Positions 1 through 7,161 are shown, counted from the first letter of the stretch. The stretch is DNA of 16,383 bases from Candidatus Zipacnadia bacterium (GCA_029820915.1 JALGUI010000018.1:1-16383); one strand, 5' to 3'. The notes: a model not told the origin generated them from the sequence alone. Numbers and translations: made by a program.

Positions 1-24
1 CAGCCGCACCAGCATGTCGGCCAT
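1..24 (-). CDS. 5' end of an unidentified gene downstream of thiD (partial)
   Basis: Only about eight codons are inside the window, reading M-A-D-M-L-V-R-L, so no function can be assigned. The ATG at 24 is chosen because a GGGAG stretch lies about 9 bases upstream. Another ATG at 31, in a different frame, would be only 2 bases from that site. The start is 14 bp after the thiD stop on the same strand, so it is probably the next gene of the GDPD-thiD operon. It could equally be chance sequence; the neighbouring window would settle this. Confidence 0.4.
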
Positions 25-38
25 CGGTCATCGCTCCC

Positions 39-824
39 TCACGAGTGGAACAGCCGCCCCGCGCCGATGTGATCGGTGGGGCCGTGGCCGGAGCCCAGCG
101 GCAGCCCCCGGCGGATCGCCTCGGTCACGAAGCGCTTGGCCCAGGCGACGGCGGCGTCAAGCCGATAGCCCCGCGCCAGGAAGGCCGCCATGGCCGCCGA
201 GAACGTGCAGCCGGTCCCGTGGGTGTTGCGCGTGTCGATACGCGGCGACGAGAAGCGCATGGTCTCCCCCATCCGGGCGTCATGGAGCACGTCAACGGCC
301 TCGCCCCCGCGCAGGTGTCCGCCCTTGACGATCGCCGCGCCCGCGCCCAGCGCGTCCTCCGCCGCGATCTCGCGGCCCAGCAACTCCTCCGCCTCCGGCA
401 GGTTCGGCGTCACGATGCGCGCGACCGGCAGCAGCCGCTCGACGACCGCCACCCGCGCGTCCTCGTCAAGCAGACGGTCGCCGCTCTTCGCGACCATCAC
501 CGGATCCACCACCACGTTCGGCACCGCGTGATGCGCCAGCCGCTCGGCGACGGCGGCCACGACCTCGGCGGTGCCGAGCATTCCGGTCTTGGCCGCGTCG
601 CAGCCGATGTCCTCGACCACCGCGTCGATCTGCCCGGCGACGAGCGCGGGCGCGAGCACCAACGCGTCGCGCACGCCGACGGTGTCCTGCGCCGTGATGG
701 CGGTGATCGCGCTCATGCCGTAGACGCCGAGCACGGTGAAGGTCTTCAGGTCCGCCTGGATGCCCGCGCCGCCGCCCGAGTCCGAGCCGGCGATGGTCAG
801 CGCGACCGGCGTGCCTTCGCTCAT
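39..824 (-). CDS. thiD: Hydroxymethylpyrimidine/phosphomethylpyrimidine kinase
   Basis: ThiD phosphorylates HMP and then HMP-phosphate to the pyrophosphate used for thiamine synthesis, in the cytosol. The 261 residues match the usual family length. Visible ribokinase-fold signatures are the N-terminal GSDSGGGAGIQ (13-23), DPVM followed by AKSGD (107-116), TPNLPEAE (139-146), VKGGH (166-170) and the anion-hole motif GTGC (203-206, Cys206). The ATG at 824 is chosen over in-frame upstream starts because GGAGG lies 7 bases upstream and the homologous region begins a few residues later. The start overlaps the stop of the upstream phosphodiesterase in an ATGA junction, which implies translational coupling. 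No other thiamine gene and no obvious TPP riboswitch is visible in this window, so thiamine control is not supported here. Confidence 0.95.
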   Translation of the reverse strand: MSEGTPVALTIAGSDSGGGAGIQADLKTFTVLGVYGMSAITAITAQDTVGVRDALVLAPALVAGQIDAVVEDIGCDAAKTGMLGTAEVVAAVAERLAHHAVPNVVVDPVMVAKSGDRLLDEDARVAVVERLLPVARIVTPNLPEAEELLGREIAAEDALGAGAAIVKGGHLRGGEAVDVLHDARMGETMRFSSPRIDTRNTHGTGCTFSAAMAAFLARGYRLDAAVAWAKRFVTEAIRRGLPLGSGHGPTDHIGAGRLFHS

Positions 825-1561
825 GCGCGCTCCTCCACCAGCGACAGCGCGCGCTCGGGGTAGTTGCTGACCACCGCGTCCACCTGCAGGTCGATCATGC
901 GCCGGATGTCCTCCGGCTCGTCTCCCGTCCAGGCCATGATGGCCAGCCCCGCGAGACGGCACTCGCGCACCAGGGCCTCGGTCGTCTTCTGGTGCACGCA
1001 ACTGACGAAGTTCGCGCCGCACTCCAGCACCGAGGAGATGAGCGCGCCCATCTCCTCGGGCGTCTCCGCCGCCGGCCCCATGGTGATGAGGCCACAGGCG
1101 AGGCCCGGCTCGGCGTCCTTGGCCGCGCGCAGATCGCCGGGCTCGAAGGACACCACGGTCACGCGCCGCACCGCGTCGGCAGCGCGGATGATCTCGACCA
1201 CCTGGTCGGCGATGCCCCGGTCCTTGATCTCGATGTCCACGACCAGGCGCGGCGCGATGCGCGCCAGCACCTCAGACAGGATGGGGATGCGCTCGCCCGC
1301 GTACTCCGCGTCCTTCCACGAGCCGGCGTCGAGCGCGCGGATCGCGTCGAGCGTCATCTCGGCGACCGCGCCGGCGCCGTCGGCGGTGCGGTCCACCTTC
1401 GCGTCGTGGATGCACACGATCTCGCCGTCGGCGGTGCGGCGCACGTCGAGTTCGAGGAAGTCGGCGCCGACCTCGATGGCCGCCTCGAAGGCCGCCATGG
1501 TGTTCTCCGGCGCCACGCCCGAGCGCCCGCGATGGGCGCAGACCAGTGGCCGCAGTCGCAT
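821..1561 (-). CDS. Glycerophosphodiester phosphodiesterase (cytosolic, UgpQ-like)
   Basis: The enzyme hydrolyses glycerophosphodiesters to glycerol 3-phosphate and an alcohol. The 246-residue protein is a single GDPD TIM barrel. It shows the HRG motif (His10-Arg11) with APENT at 17-21, the metal-binding pair Glu37/Asp39 in FLELDV, the second catalytic His52 in IHD, the EIK motif (Glu111, Lys113), and a C-terminal WTGDEPEDIR segment where homologues have the Trp-Thr barrel strand. There is no signal peptide or membrane segment, so it should act in the cytosol, like UgpQ rather than GlpQ. The ATG at 1561 has GGAGG about 9 bases upstream. It heads a two- or three-gene operon with thiD; the pairing has no obvious metabolic logic. 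No ugp transporter genes are in the window. Confidence 0.93.
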   Translation of the reverse strand: MRLRPLVCAHRGRSGVAPENTMAAFEAAIEVGADFLELDVRRTADGEIVCIHDAKVDRTADGAGAVAEMTLDAIRALDAGSWKDAEYAGERIPILSEVLARIAPRLVVDIEIKDRGIADQVVEIIRAADAVRRVTVVSFEPGDLRAAKDAEPGLACGLITMGPAAETPEEMGALISSVLECGANFVSCVHQKTTEALVRECRLAGLAIMAWTGDEPEDIRRMIDLQVDAVVSNYPERALSLVEERA

Positions 1562-1625
1562 CGTTACCTACCTCCGCTGCTGTCCGCTAGTGCCAAGTTG
1601 CACAAGTCCGCGTGTCATCGTCGGC

Positions 1626-1731
1626 TGCCAACGGCATGTGCAGGCGGGGGCGCCCGCACTACGGCATGGTTCTTAGCTACCTTTCCCGAAAACACATTCG
1701 TACGACAGGCACCCTCGCCTGTCGAGTCGTT
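1626..1731. repeat. Palindromic repeat element, copy A
   Basis: This copy occupies most of the 196-bp spacer between nnr and the GDPD gene. A left flank TGCCAACGGCATGTG (1626-1640) is followed by a 14-nt arm (1641-1654), a 53-nt middle and the complementary arm (1708-1721). The arms make 12 Watson-Crick pairs, one G-T pair and one mismatch. A second copy with the same flank, arms and arm spacing lies at 4876-4982. The middle is conserved only in its first 16 or so bases. It is either a small palindromic mobile element or a structured RNA. I see no convincing promoter in this spacer outside the element. Confidence 0.8.
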
Positions 1732-1757
1732 GACACTCAGACCTCTGCAAGCAAGCG

Positions 1758-3290
1758 CTAGGCGGGCGGGAAGACCGTCGGCAGCACGTGCAGCAGGTCG
1801 GAGGCCACGAGTCCGCGCATGCCCGGCTGCACCGCCAGGTCCGCCGCCCGCCCGTGGTAGTAGACGCCCGCAACGGCCGCGCCGAGCGCCGGCGCGCCGC
1901 CGGCGAGGAAGGCGCCGATCATGCCCGCCAGCACGTCGCCCGTGCCGCCGCCGGCCAGGCCCTCGTTGCCGGTCGGGTTGACCCACGCCTCGCCATCGGG
2001 CGATGCGGTCACGGTCCCGGCGCCCTTGAGGACGACGACGGCCCCGGTGGCCTCAGCGGCCGCGCGCGCGGAGCCCAGCCGGTCGGCCTGGATGTCGCCG
2101 ATTGACCGTCCGGTCAGCCGGGACATCTCGCCGGGGTGCGGCGTGAGCACCGTCGGCCCAGGCCGGTCCCCCAGTTCCTCGACGCGGCCCGCGAAGGCGT
2201 TCAGCCCGTCGGCGTCGATGAGCATGGGCGGCTCGATGCGGCCCGCCAGCCGCCGCGCCAGCTCGGCGCTCTCCTTATGCTGCGACAGCCCCGGGCCCAG
2301 CACGACGGCGTCCATGTCCGCGGCGAACTCGGCGATCGGCTCCTCGGCCGCCAGCGCCGGCGACCGCGCCTCGGTCTCCGGCATCGGCAGCGTGAGCACC
2401 TCGGTGCACTTGGCCTCGAGGATGTCGTTCAGGCTCTCCGGGCAGGCTATGTAGACGAGGCCCGCGCCCGAGCGCGCGGCGGCCAGCCCGGCCAGCGCCG
2501 CGGCCCCGGTCATGCCGACCGAGCCCGCAATGATCAGCAGGCGCCCGGCATCGCCCTTGTGCATCTCCGGCGACCGGCCGGGCAGCATCCCCGCCGCGTC
2601 GGCCGCCAGCGTCAGATTCGTGCGCAGCTCATCGGACTCGGTCAGCTCGCGCGATATGCCGATGGGCGCGACGATCACCTGCCCGCAGCGTTCACGGCCG
2701 GGATACTGGTAGAGGCCGAGCTTCGGCAGGGCCATCGTGACCGTGGTGTGAGCCTGCACGCCATCGCCGAGGATGCCGCCGGTGTCGGCGTGCACGCCGG
2801 ACGGGATGTCGATGGCGAGCACGGGCGCGGGCGCGGCGTTGATGGCCGCGATCGCCTCGCGCGCGGCCCCGCGCACCTCCCCCGAGATGCCGGTGCCGAG
2901 CACGCCGTCCACGATGAGCGCCGCGCCGGCCAGCCGCTCGTCGAGAAGCTCGCGATCGGCCCGCTCGTGGATCGGCACGCCCATGCGGCGCGCAAAGGCG
3001 TAGTTGGTGGCGGCGTTGCCGGAGAGCTCCTCGCCCCCGGCCAGCAGGCACACCTCGACGTCGCGGCCGGCCCGGTGCAGCCAACGGGCGGCGACGAAGC
3101 CGTCGCCACCGTTGTTGCCCCTGCCCGCCACGACCACGACGCGCCCGCCGGCCAATTCCTCGAGCATCTCCTCGGCGGAGCGGGCGACGGCGCGGCCCGC
3201 GTTCTCCATCAGCACCATGCCCGGCAGACCCCACTCCTCGATGGTCCGCCGGTCCATCTCGCGCATCTCGTCGGCCGTGACCAGCTTCAC
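1758..3290 (-). CDS. nnr: Bifunctional NAD(P)H-hydrate epimerase / ADP-dependent NAD(P)H-hydrate dehydratase
   Basis: This enzyme repairs NADHX and NADPHX, the hydrated damage products of NAD(P)H. The epimerase half interconverts the R and S forms and the ADP-dependent dehydratase half restores NAD(P)H. The 510 residues match the usual two-domain protein. The N-terminal YjeF_N domain (about 1-220) shows MENAGRAVA (28-36), GRGNNGGDGF (56-65) and DIPSGV (161-166). The C-terminal ribokinase-like domain (about 225-510) shows HKGDAGR (244-250), LTPHPGEM (382-389) and GGGTGDVLAG (447-456). The start is GTG at 3290 with GGTGAG a few bases upstream, and the conserved N-terminal helix (KLVTADEMREMD) begins immediately. 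It follows the dihydrolipoyl dehydrogenase gene after only 24 bp, so the two are probably co-transcribed. Confidence 0.95.
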   Translation of the reverse strand: MKLVTADEMREMDRRTIEEWGLPGMVLMENAGRAVARSAEEMLEELAGGRVVVVAGRGNNGGDGFVAARWLHRAGRDVEVCLLAGGEELSGNAATNYAFARRMGVPIHERADRELLDERLAGAALIVDGVLGTGISGEVRGAAREAIAAINAAPAPVLAIDIPSGVHADTGGILGDGVQAHTTVTMALPKLGLYQYPGRERCGQVIVAPIGISRELTESDELRTNLTLAADAAGMLPGRSPEMHKGDAGRLLIIAGSVGMTGAAALAGLAAARSGAGLVYIACPESLNDILEAKCTEVLTLPMPETEARSPALAAEEPIAEFAADMDAVVLGPGLSQHKESAELARRLAGRIEPPMLIDADGLNAFAGRVEELGDRPGPTVLTPHPGEMSRLTGRSIGDIQADRLGSARAAAEATGAVVVLKGAGTVTASPDGEAWVNPTGNEGLAGGGTGDVLAGMIGAFLAGGAPALGAAVAGVYYHGRAADLAVQPGMRGLVASDLLHVLPTVFPPA

Positions 3291-3314
3291 CGCGGTCTCA
3301 CCGACCTTCCGGGG

Positions 3315-4778
3315 CTACGAAAACGGGATGTGCAGCGGCCGGCCCTGGGTCGCCAGCGCCGCCTCGTGCAGCGCCTCGCTCAGCGTCGGGTGCGCGTGGA
3401 TGACATCGATGATCGCGTCCACCGGCAGGCCCTGCTCGATCGCGAGCGTCAGCTCCGCGATCATCTCGGTGGTGTAGGTGCCGCAGACGGTCGCTCCCAG
3501 CAGCCTGCCGGTCTCCGGGTCGGACAGGAGCTTGGCGAAGCCCTCGCGCGCGCCCGAACATACCGCCCGGCCGTTGGCCGCGAAGGGGAACTTGCCGACG
3601 TCCACGTCGATGCCGAGCTCCTTCGCGCGGTACTCGACGAGGCCGACGGTGGCGATCTCCGGGTGGCAGTAGAGCGCCGTGGGCACGGCGCTGTAGTTGA
3701 TGTGCGCCGCGATGCCTTGGCCGGCCTCGACCGCCGCCACGCCCTCGTGCATGGCCAGGTGTGCCAGCCCGATGCCGCGGATGCAGTCGCCGATGGCGTA
3801 GATGTGATCGATCGAGGTGCGGAGCTGCGTGGCGGGACACATCGCCTCCGGCGGGCGATCCGGATCGGCGGCGGGCGTGTCCACCTTGTCGCGAACCCAG
3901 ATCCCCTGGCGCTCGATCCGCAGCCCGATCTGCTCGGCGCCGAGGTCGGCGAGGTTGGCGCGGCGGCCGATGGCGATCAGCACCACCTCGGCCTCGACGT
4001 GCTCTTCCTGGCCCCCGCGCTCGAACACCACGCGCTTGTCGTCGCCCGCGTCCTCGATGCGCACGACGCGCGCGTTGACTTCGGTGCGCCCGCCGCGGCG
4101 CTGGAAGGTGCGCATGACGACCTCGCCGGCGTCGTGGTCCTCGCGCGGCAGCGCGCGGTCGAACATCTCCACGATGGTGACCCGCGCGCCGAAGTGCAGG
4201 TAGGCGGCCGCCAGCTCCATGCCGGTGGCGCCCGAACCGATGACGACCATCGACTCGGGGACGTAGGGCAGGTTCAGCGCCGTGTCGCTCGTCCACACAT
4301 TGCGGCCGTCGGCGCCCTCGAAGATGTCCCGCACCGGCGACGAGCCGGTCGCGACGATGATGTGCTCGGCCTCGACGCGCCCGCGACCGTCACCGGAGCC
4401 GACCTCGATCTCGTGATCCGTGACGAAGCGGCCGTGGCCGCGGTGCACGTCCACCTCGGCCCTGTCGAGAAGCGTGCCGACGCCGGACACGAGTTGCTTG
4501 ACGGAGCGCTCCTTGTGCCGGCGGACCTTGTCCACGTCCATGGCGAAGTTCTCGATGGTGATGCCGAAGCGCCCGGACCGCTCGCAGGTCTCCATGACGT
4601 GCGCGGAGTACAGCAGCGCCTTGGAGGGGATGCAGCCGCGGTTCAGGCAGGTGCCGCCCAGTTCGCGCTCCTCGATCAGCCCGACCGACAGGCCGAGCTG
4701 TCTGCCGCGCAGCGCGGCGACGTACCCGCCCGGCCCACCTCCGATGACCACGAGGTCGTAGGCCTTGCCCTCGCTCAT
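3315..4778 (-). CDS. lpdA: Dihydrolipoyl dehydrogenase (E3)
   Basis: This flavoenzyme reoxidises dihydrolipoamide with NAD+ in 2-oxoacid dehydrogenase complexes or the glycine cleavage system. The 487 residues show the FAD motif GGGPGG (13-18), the redox disulfide in GGTCLNRGCIPSK (Cys44, Cys49), the ATG turn at 143-145, the NAD-binding GSGATGMELA (181-190), the second FAD motif YAIGD (327-331) and the active-site HAHPTLSEAL (His463, Glu468). There is no N-terminal lipoyl domain. The ATG at 4778 is chosen over upstream in-frame codons because homology starts there, with GAGAGGGAAGG upstream; the upstream extension is repeat DNA. A Pro/Asp-rich insertion of about 16 residues (300-317) precedes the second FAD motif. 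No E1, E2 or glycine-cleavage gene is adjacent, so the partner complex is unknown. Confidence 0.94.
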   Translation of the reverse strand: MSEGKAYDLVVIGGGPGGYVAALRGRQLGLSVGLIEERELGGTCLNRGCIPSKALLYSAHVMETCERSGRFGITIENFAMDVDKVRRHKERSVKQLVSGVGTLLDRAEVDVHRGHGRFVTDHEIEVGSGDGRGRVEAEHIIVATGSSPVRDIFEGADGRNVWTSDTALNLPYVPESMVVIGSGATGMELAAAYLHFGARVTIVEMFDRALPREDHDAGEVVMRTFQRRGGRTEVNARVVRIEDAGDDKRVVFERGGQEEHVEAEVVLIAIGRRANLADLGAEQIGLRIERQGIWVRDKVDTPAADPDRPPEAMCPATQLRTSIDHIYAIGDCIRGIGLAHLAMHEGVAAVEAGQGIAAHINYSAVPTALYCHPEIATVGLVEYRAKELGIDVDVGKFPFAANGRAVCSGAREGFAKLLSDPETGRLLGATVCGTYTTEMIAELTLAIEQGLPVDAIIDVIHAHPTLSEALHEAALATQGRPLHIPFS

Positions 4779-4831
4779 GTGCGGTGCCTTCCCTCTCGGA
4801 CTCGCCGCGACCAGGTCGGTGCCAACCGGCA

Positions 4832-4862
4832 CCAACTCGCGGGCGGCAGGCCCGCCCGCTCC
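4832..4862. repeat. 31-bp repeat, spacer copy
   Basis: This stretch is identical over 31 bp to 5062-5092, which lies inside the 3' end of the PHP gene. Its core is a hairpin with GCGGGCG (4839-4845) and CGCCCGC (4853-4859). Just before it lies another small palindrome, GGTGCCAACCGGCACC (4818-4833). It sits between palindromic element B and the lpdA ribosome binding site, so it would be in the lpdA leader or in read-through RNA. Confidence 0.8.
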
Positions 4863-4875
4863 GGCGTCCGTTTGG

Positions 4876-4982
4876 TGCCAACGGCATGTGCAGGCGAGGG
4901 CGCCCGCACTACGACGTGGTTGCCTGTGACCTTGGTCGTGCAACGATTCTTACTCCAGGCGCCCTCGCCTGTCGAGGTCGTT
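4876..4982. repeat. Palindromic repeat element, copy B
   Basis: This is a close relative of the element at 1626-1731, in the same orientation. It has the identical flank TGCCAACGGCATGTG (4876-4890), a left arm CAGGCGAGGGCGCC (4891-4904), a 53-nt middle, and a perfectly complementary right arm (4958-4971) followed by TCGAGGTCGTT. The 14-bp stem is perfect here and imperfect in copy A. It lies in the 229-bp spacer between the PHP gene and lpdA. The rest of that spacer holds the 31-bp repeat and the lpdA ribosome binding site. No separate promoter could be picked out. Confidence 0.82.
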
Positions 4983-5007
4983 CGCACGCGGGGCCATGGA
5001 ACCGTCT

Positions 5008-5802
5008 CTAGCCGGCCGCCGCCTCACGCGCAGGCGCGGCGGGCCGCCACAGATGTCGCGGCCAACTCGCGGGCGGCAGGCCCGCCCGCTCCAGGATGTC
5101 AACGTGGTAGCTGAAGTCGCCGAACTCCGACCGGCGGTGCGTGTCCGTGCCGATCGCGATCGGCACGCCGGCCTCCGCCGCCACGCGCGTCATCGCCACG
5201 TCGCAGTCGGGGTGCTGCTTGTGCGAGTTGATCTCCAGCGCGAAGCCCGCGTCGGCGGCGAAGCGCACGCTCCACGCCAGCAGCTCGTCGCTCACGGGCA
5301 CCTCGGCGCCCAGCAGCAGCCGGTACGGGTGCGCCAATACCTCCATGCCGTGGCCCGCGAGCGCCTCGACCTGGAAGCGGAACTCCGCGTGGACCTCGTC
5401 GAGCGGACGCTCGTGGCGGATCGTGGGCATCGCGTGCACCGCGCCCAGCACCACGTCCAGCGTGGACAGCAGGCCCTCGGGGAAGACCTTGCGCCCGTCG
5501 GGCAGCACGTCCAGCTCGGTGCCGACGAGCATGCCGCCGCACTGGGCGGCGCGGATGGCGGCGATGTAGTCGAGGATGCGCTCGCGGCCGCCGTCACGAC
5601 AGCTCTCGAACAGCTCGACGGCGTTATCGCTCCAGAAGCCCCAGCGGTTGTCGGGCGGATAGAAGATCTGCGCGCTGTGGTCGGTAACGGCGAATGACAG
5701 CGACGTGGTCCGAGCTATCTCTGAGTAACCCCGGAGCGTGACATCCTCGGCGCAGGCCGAGAACTCGGTGTGGGTGTGGCAATCGCAGAAGCTGTAGTCC
5801 AT
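5008..5802 (-). CDS. PHP-domain phosphoesterase, histidinol-phosphatase (HisK)-like
   Basis: This is a metal-dependent phosphoesterase of the PHP superfamily; some relatives hydrolyse histidinol phosphate, but the substrate here is not known. The 264 residues carry the metal-binding positions in order: CHTHTEFSAC (His9, His11), TDHS (Asp41, His42), GTELDVL (Glu96), GAVHAM (His123), AHPYRL (His158) and IGTDTHR (Asp220, His222). No polymerase or helicase domain is attached and no other histidine-biosynthesis gene is nearby. The ATG at 5802 has GGGAG and GAGG upstream, and a promoter match lies at 5853-5881. Residues 238-247 (ERAGLPPASW) are encoded by a 31-bp repeat that also occurs in the downstream spacer. 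The Ala/Pro/Arg-rich tail after it may therefore be repeat-derived. Confidence 0.88.
   Translation of the reverse strand: MDYSFCDCHTHTEFSACAEDVTLRGYSEIARTTSLSFAVTDHSAQIFYPPDNRWGFWSDNAVELFESCRDGGRERILDYIAAIRAAQCGGMLVGTELDVLPDGRKVFPEGLLSTLDVVLGAVHAMPTIRHERPLDEVHAEFRFQVEALAGHGMEVLAHPYRLLLGAEVPVSDELLAWSVRFAADAGFALEINSHKQHPDCDVAMTRVAAEAGVPIAIGTDTHRRSEFGDFSYHVDILERAGLPPASWPRHLWRPAAPAREAAAG
5062..5092. repeat. 31-bp repeat, copy inside the PHP coding sequence
   Basis: This is the exact match to 4832-4862. It falls in frame near the 3' end of the PHP gene and encodes residues 238-247. The final 17 residues after it are low complexity (WRPAAPAREAAAG). A palindromic repeat that inserted near the end of the gene and was tolerated would explain this. 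Exchange between nearby repeats is another possibility. Confidence 0.75.
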
Positions 5803-5852
5803 CCTCGTCTCCCAAGAGTGGCTAAGAGCGATCGGCGTAGTGAGTTTGCGGC

Positions 5853-5881
5853 ATGGTACACCGACCGCCCCGCCGAATCAA
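5853..5881 (-). promoter_or_regulatory. Sigma-70-like promoter for the PHP gene
   Basis: On the minus strand TTGATT (5881-5876) is followed after 17 bases by TACCAT (5858-5853). Each hexamer matches four of six consensus bases. Transcription would begin near 5846 and leave a leader of about 44 nt before the ATG at 5802. It lies downstream of the hairpins that follow the oxidoreductase gene, so the PHP gene probably has its own start. Confidence 0.5.
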
Positions 5882-5916
5882 GCCGGGAGCATCCCCGGCA
5901 CGAGGGCCGAGGCCCG

Positions 5917-5994
5917 GCAACGGCGTGCAGGCGAGGCCCCTCGCGCTACGGGTCACCGGTCGGGTGAGTCAAGCTGAGGGGGCGCCGCCTGCAC
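5917..5994. repeat. Diverged palindromic repeat element, copy C
   Basis: Like copies A and B it has a CAACGGC flank followed by GTGCAGGCGAGG and then a GCGCTACGG segment where the others have GCACTACG. The left arm 5925-5940 pairs with 5979-5994 at 14 of 16 positions, with a 38-nt middle instead of 53. It therefore looks like a degraded or shortened member of the same family. It sits in the 244-bp spacer between the oxidoreductase and PHP genes. Confidence 0.6.
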
Positions 5995-6022
5995 GGGGCA
6001 CCGCCCGCGTGGGGCGCCCCCT
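5977..6022 (-). terminator. Strong hairpin after the oxidoreductase gene
   Basis: AGGGGGCGCC (5977-5986) is perfectly complementary to GGCGCCCCCT (6013-6022), with a 26-nt loop that holds a weaker inner stem. It begins 25 bases after the oxidoreductase stop codon on the minus strand. There is no T-tract behind it, so intrinsic termination is uncertain; it may only stabilise the 3' end. Its distal arm overlaps the right arm of repeat copy C, so the two foldings exclude each other. Confidence 0.5.
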
Positions 6023-6046
6023 TCGGTGCGGGTGTTGGGCTTCGGC

Positions 6047-7111
6047 CTAGTCGATGCCGGGGCCGTCGTCCACGTAGGATAGCGGCAGCTCGACCGTCGC
6101 GCCACCCTCGCGGCTCGACTTGTAGATGGCCTTGATGACCTCGACGGCCCTGCGCGCCTCGCTGCCCGGGATCTCGGGCTCGCGATCCTCGATGATCGCC
6201 GCGCACAGATCGCCTACGTGCTGCACGTGGCCGGTCGCGGTCAGCGCCGTCGGATCGGAGGCGGTGCCCTCGGTCGCCGCCTCGTCAGTCTCGGCCTCTT
6301 CCTCGCCGGGGATGTCCCAGGTGGTGATGGTGTCGCCCGACAGGCCGATGGTGCCCAGGTCGCCGGAGATCTCGACCCGGCAGCCGCTGCCGGGTGTGAC
6401 GCTGGTGGTGCCCTCCAGCACGCCGAGCGCACCGTTCTCGTACTCGAACAGCGCGACGGCGGTATCCTCGACCGGGATGTTGCGCACCAGCCGGCGCGCG
6501 TGGGCGGTGACCCGGCGCACCGGGCCCATGAGGTGGATGATCAGGTCGATGCCATGAACGCCCTGGTTCATCAGCGCGCCGCCACCGTCGAGGTCCCAGG
6601 TCGCGCGCCACTCGCCACTGGCGTAGTACTCGTGGGAGCGGAAGTACTTCTGGTAGCAGTCACCCAGCACGAGCTTGCCGAGCTTGCCGGTGCGCACGGC
6701 CTCGCGCACCCGTTTGGTGCTGTCGTAGGTGCGGCGCTGGAAGACGCCGGAGAGCTTGACGGCGTTACGCTCGGCCGCCGCGATCATGTCGTCGATCTTG
6801 CGCAGCGTCACGTCGAGGGGCTTCTCGCACAGGATGTGCTTGCCCGCCTCGGCCGCCGTGATGGCGTGGCCCGAGTGCATGCCACTTGGGGTGCAAACGC
6901 ACACGGCCTGGATGTCGTCGCGGGCGAGCATGTCCTCGAGGTCGCGGTAGTAGTTGTCGCCGATTCCGGCCTCCTCGGCGAAAGCCCTCGCCTTCTCCTC
7001 GATGATGTCGCAGCAGGCGATCAGCTCGGCCGCCTCCACCGCCTCGATGGCGGCGCGGTGCGTGCCGGAGATGACGCCACAGCCGATGATCCCGAACCCG
7101 ATCTTGTCCAT
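6047..7111 (-). CDS. Gfo/Idh/MocA family NAD(P)-dependent oxidoreductase
   Basis: Members of this family oxidise or reduce sugars, inositols and related polyols with a nicotinamide cofactor. The substrate here cannot be read from the sequence. The 354 residues show an N-terminal Rossmann motif GIIGCGVISGTH (7-18), the CTPSGMH strand (73-79), the cofactor and catalytic motif EKPLDVT (96-102) and the C-terminal alpha/beta segment GGGALMNQGVHGIDL (177-190) with the conserved His186. There is no signal peptide, so it is cytosolic. The ATG at 7111 has GGAGGG at good spacing upstream. An acidic stretch at about 275-290 (EEEAETDEAATEG) is unusual for the family. It lies 82 bp after an alpha/alpha-barrel gene on the same strand, which would fit carbohydrate or glycoside metabolism, but that link is inference. 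Confidence 0.92.
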   Translation of the reverse strand: MDKIGFGIIGCGVISGTHRAAIEAVEAAELIACCDIIEEKARAFAEEAGIGDNYYRDLEDMLARDDIQAVCVCTPSGMHSGHAITAAEAGKHILCEKPLDVTLRKIDDMIAAAERNAVKLSGVFQRRTYDSTKRVREAVRTGKLGKLVLGDCYQKYFRSHEYYASGEWRATWDLDGGGALMNQGVHGIDLIIHLMGPVRRVTAHARRLVRNIPVEDTAVALFEYENGALGVLEGTTSVTPGSGCRVEISGDLGTIGLSGDTITTWDIPGEEEAETDEAATEGTASDPTALTATGHVQHVGDLCAAIIEDREPEIPGSEARRAVEVIKAIYKSSREGGATVELPLSYVDDGPGID

Positions 7112-7161
7112 CTGTCTGTTCCCTCCGTCCCTTCATCTGACAGCTTCGGTCAGGTCCATCC

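Noticed and set aside
1..824. TPP riboswitch controlling thiD
   Set aside because: thiD starts inside the upstream gene and I see no THI-element sequence such as the CUGAGA core ahead of the operon.
825..1022. N-terminal extension of thiD by 66 codons
   Set aside because: It lies wholly inside the GDPD coding sequence in another frame, and the family starts near the ATG at 824.
4779..4943. N-terminal extension of lpdA by 55 codons
   Set aside because: The extension would translate the 31-bp repeat and part of palindromic element B and has no similarity to E3 enzymes; the ATG at 4778 has its own ribosome binding site.
1626..4982. Reading the dispersed inverted repeats as a CRISPR array
   Set aside because: There are only single copies kilobases apart with long dissimilar middles and no regular spacers; no cas gene is present.
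4775..4987. Small minus-strand frame in the PHP-lpdA spacer that also encodes ERAGLPPASW
   Set aside because: The shared peptide comes from the 31-bp DNA repeat; the remaining frame is palindromic-element sequence, so it is not a credible gene or duplicated PHP fragment.
2136..5114. Very long open frame on the plus strand (over 900 codons) opposite nnr, lpdA and part of the PHP gene
   Set aside because: It is antisense to genes with clear family motifs, is rich in Arg, His, Gly and Ala, and has no recognisable domain. Long antisense frames are expected at this GC content.
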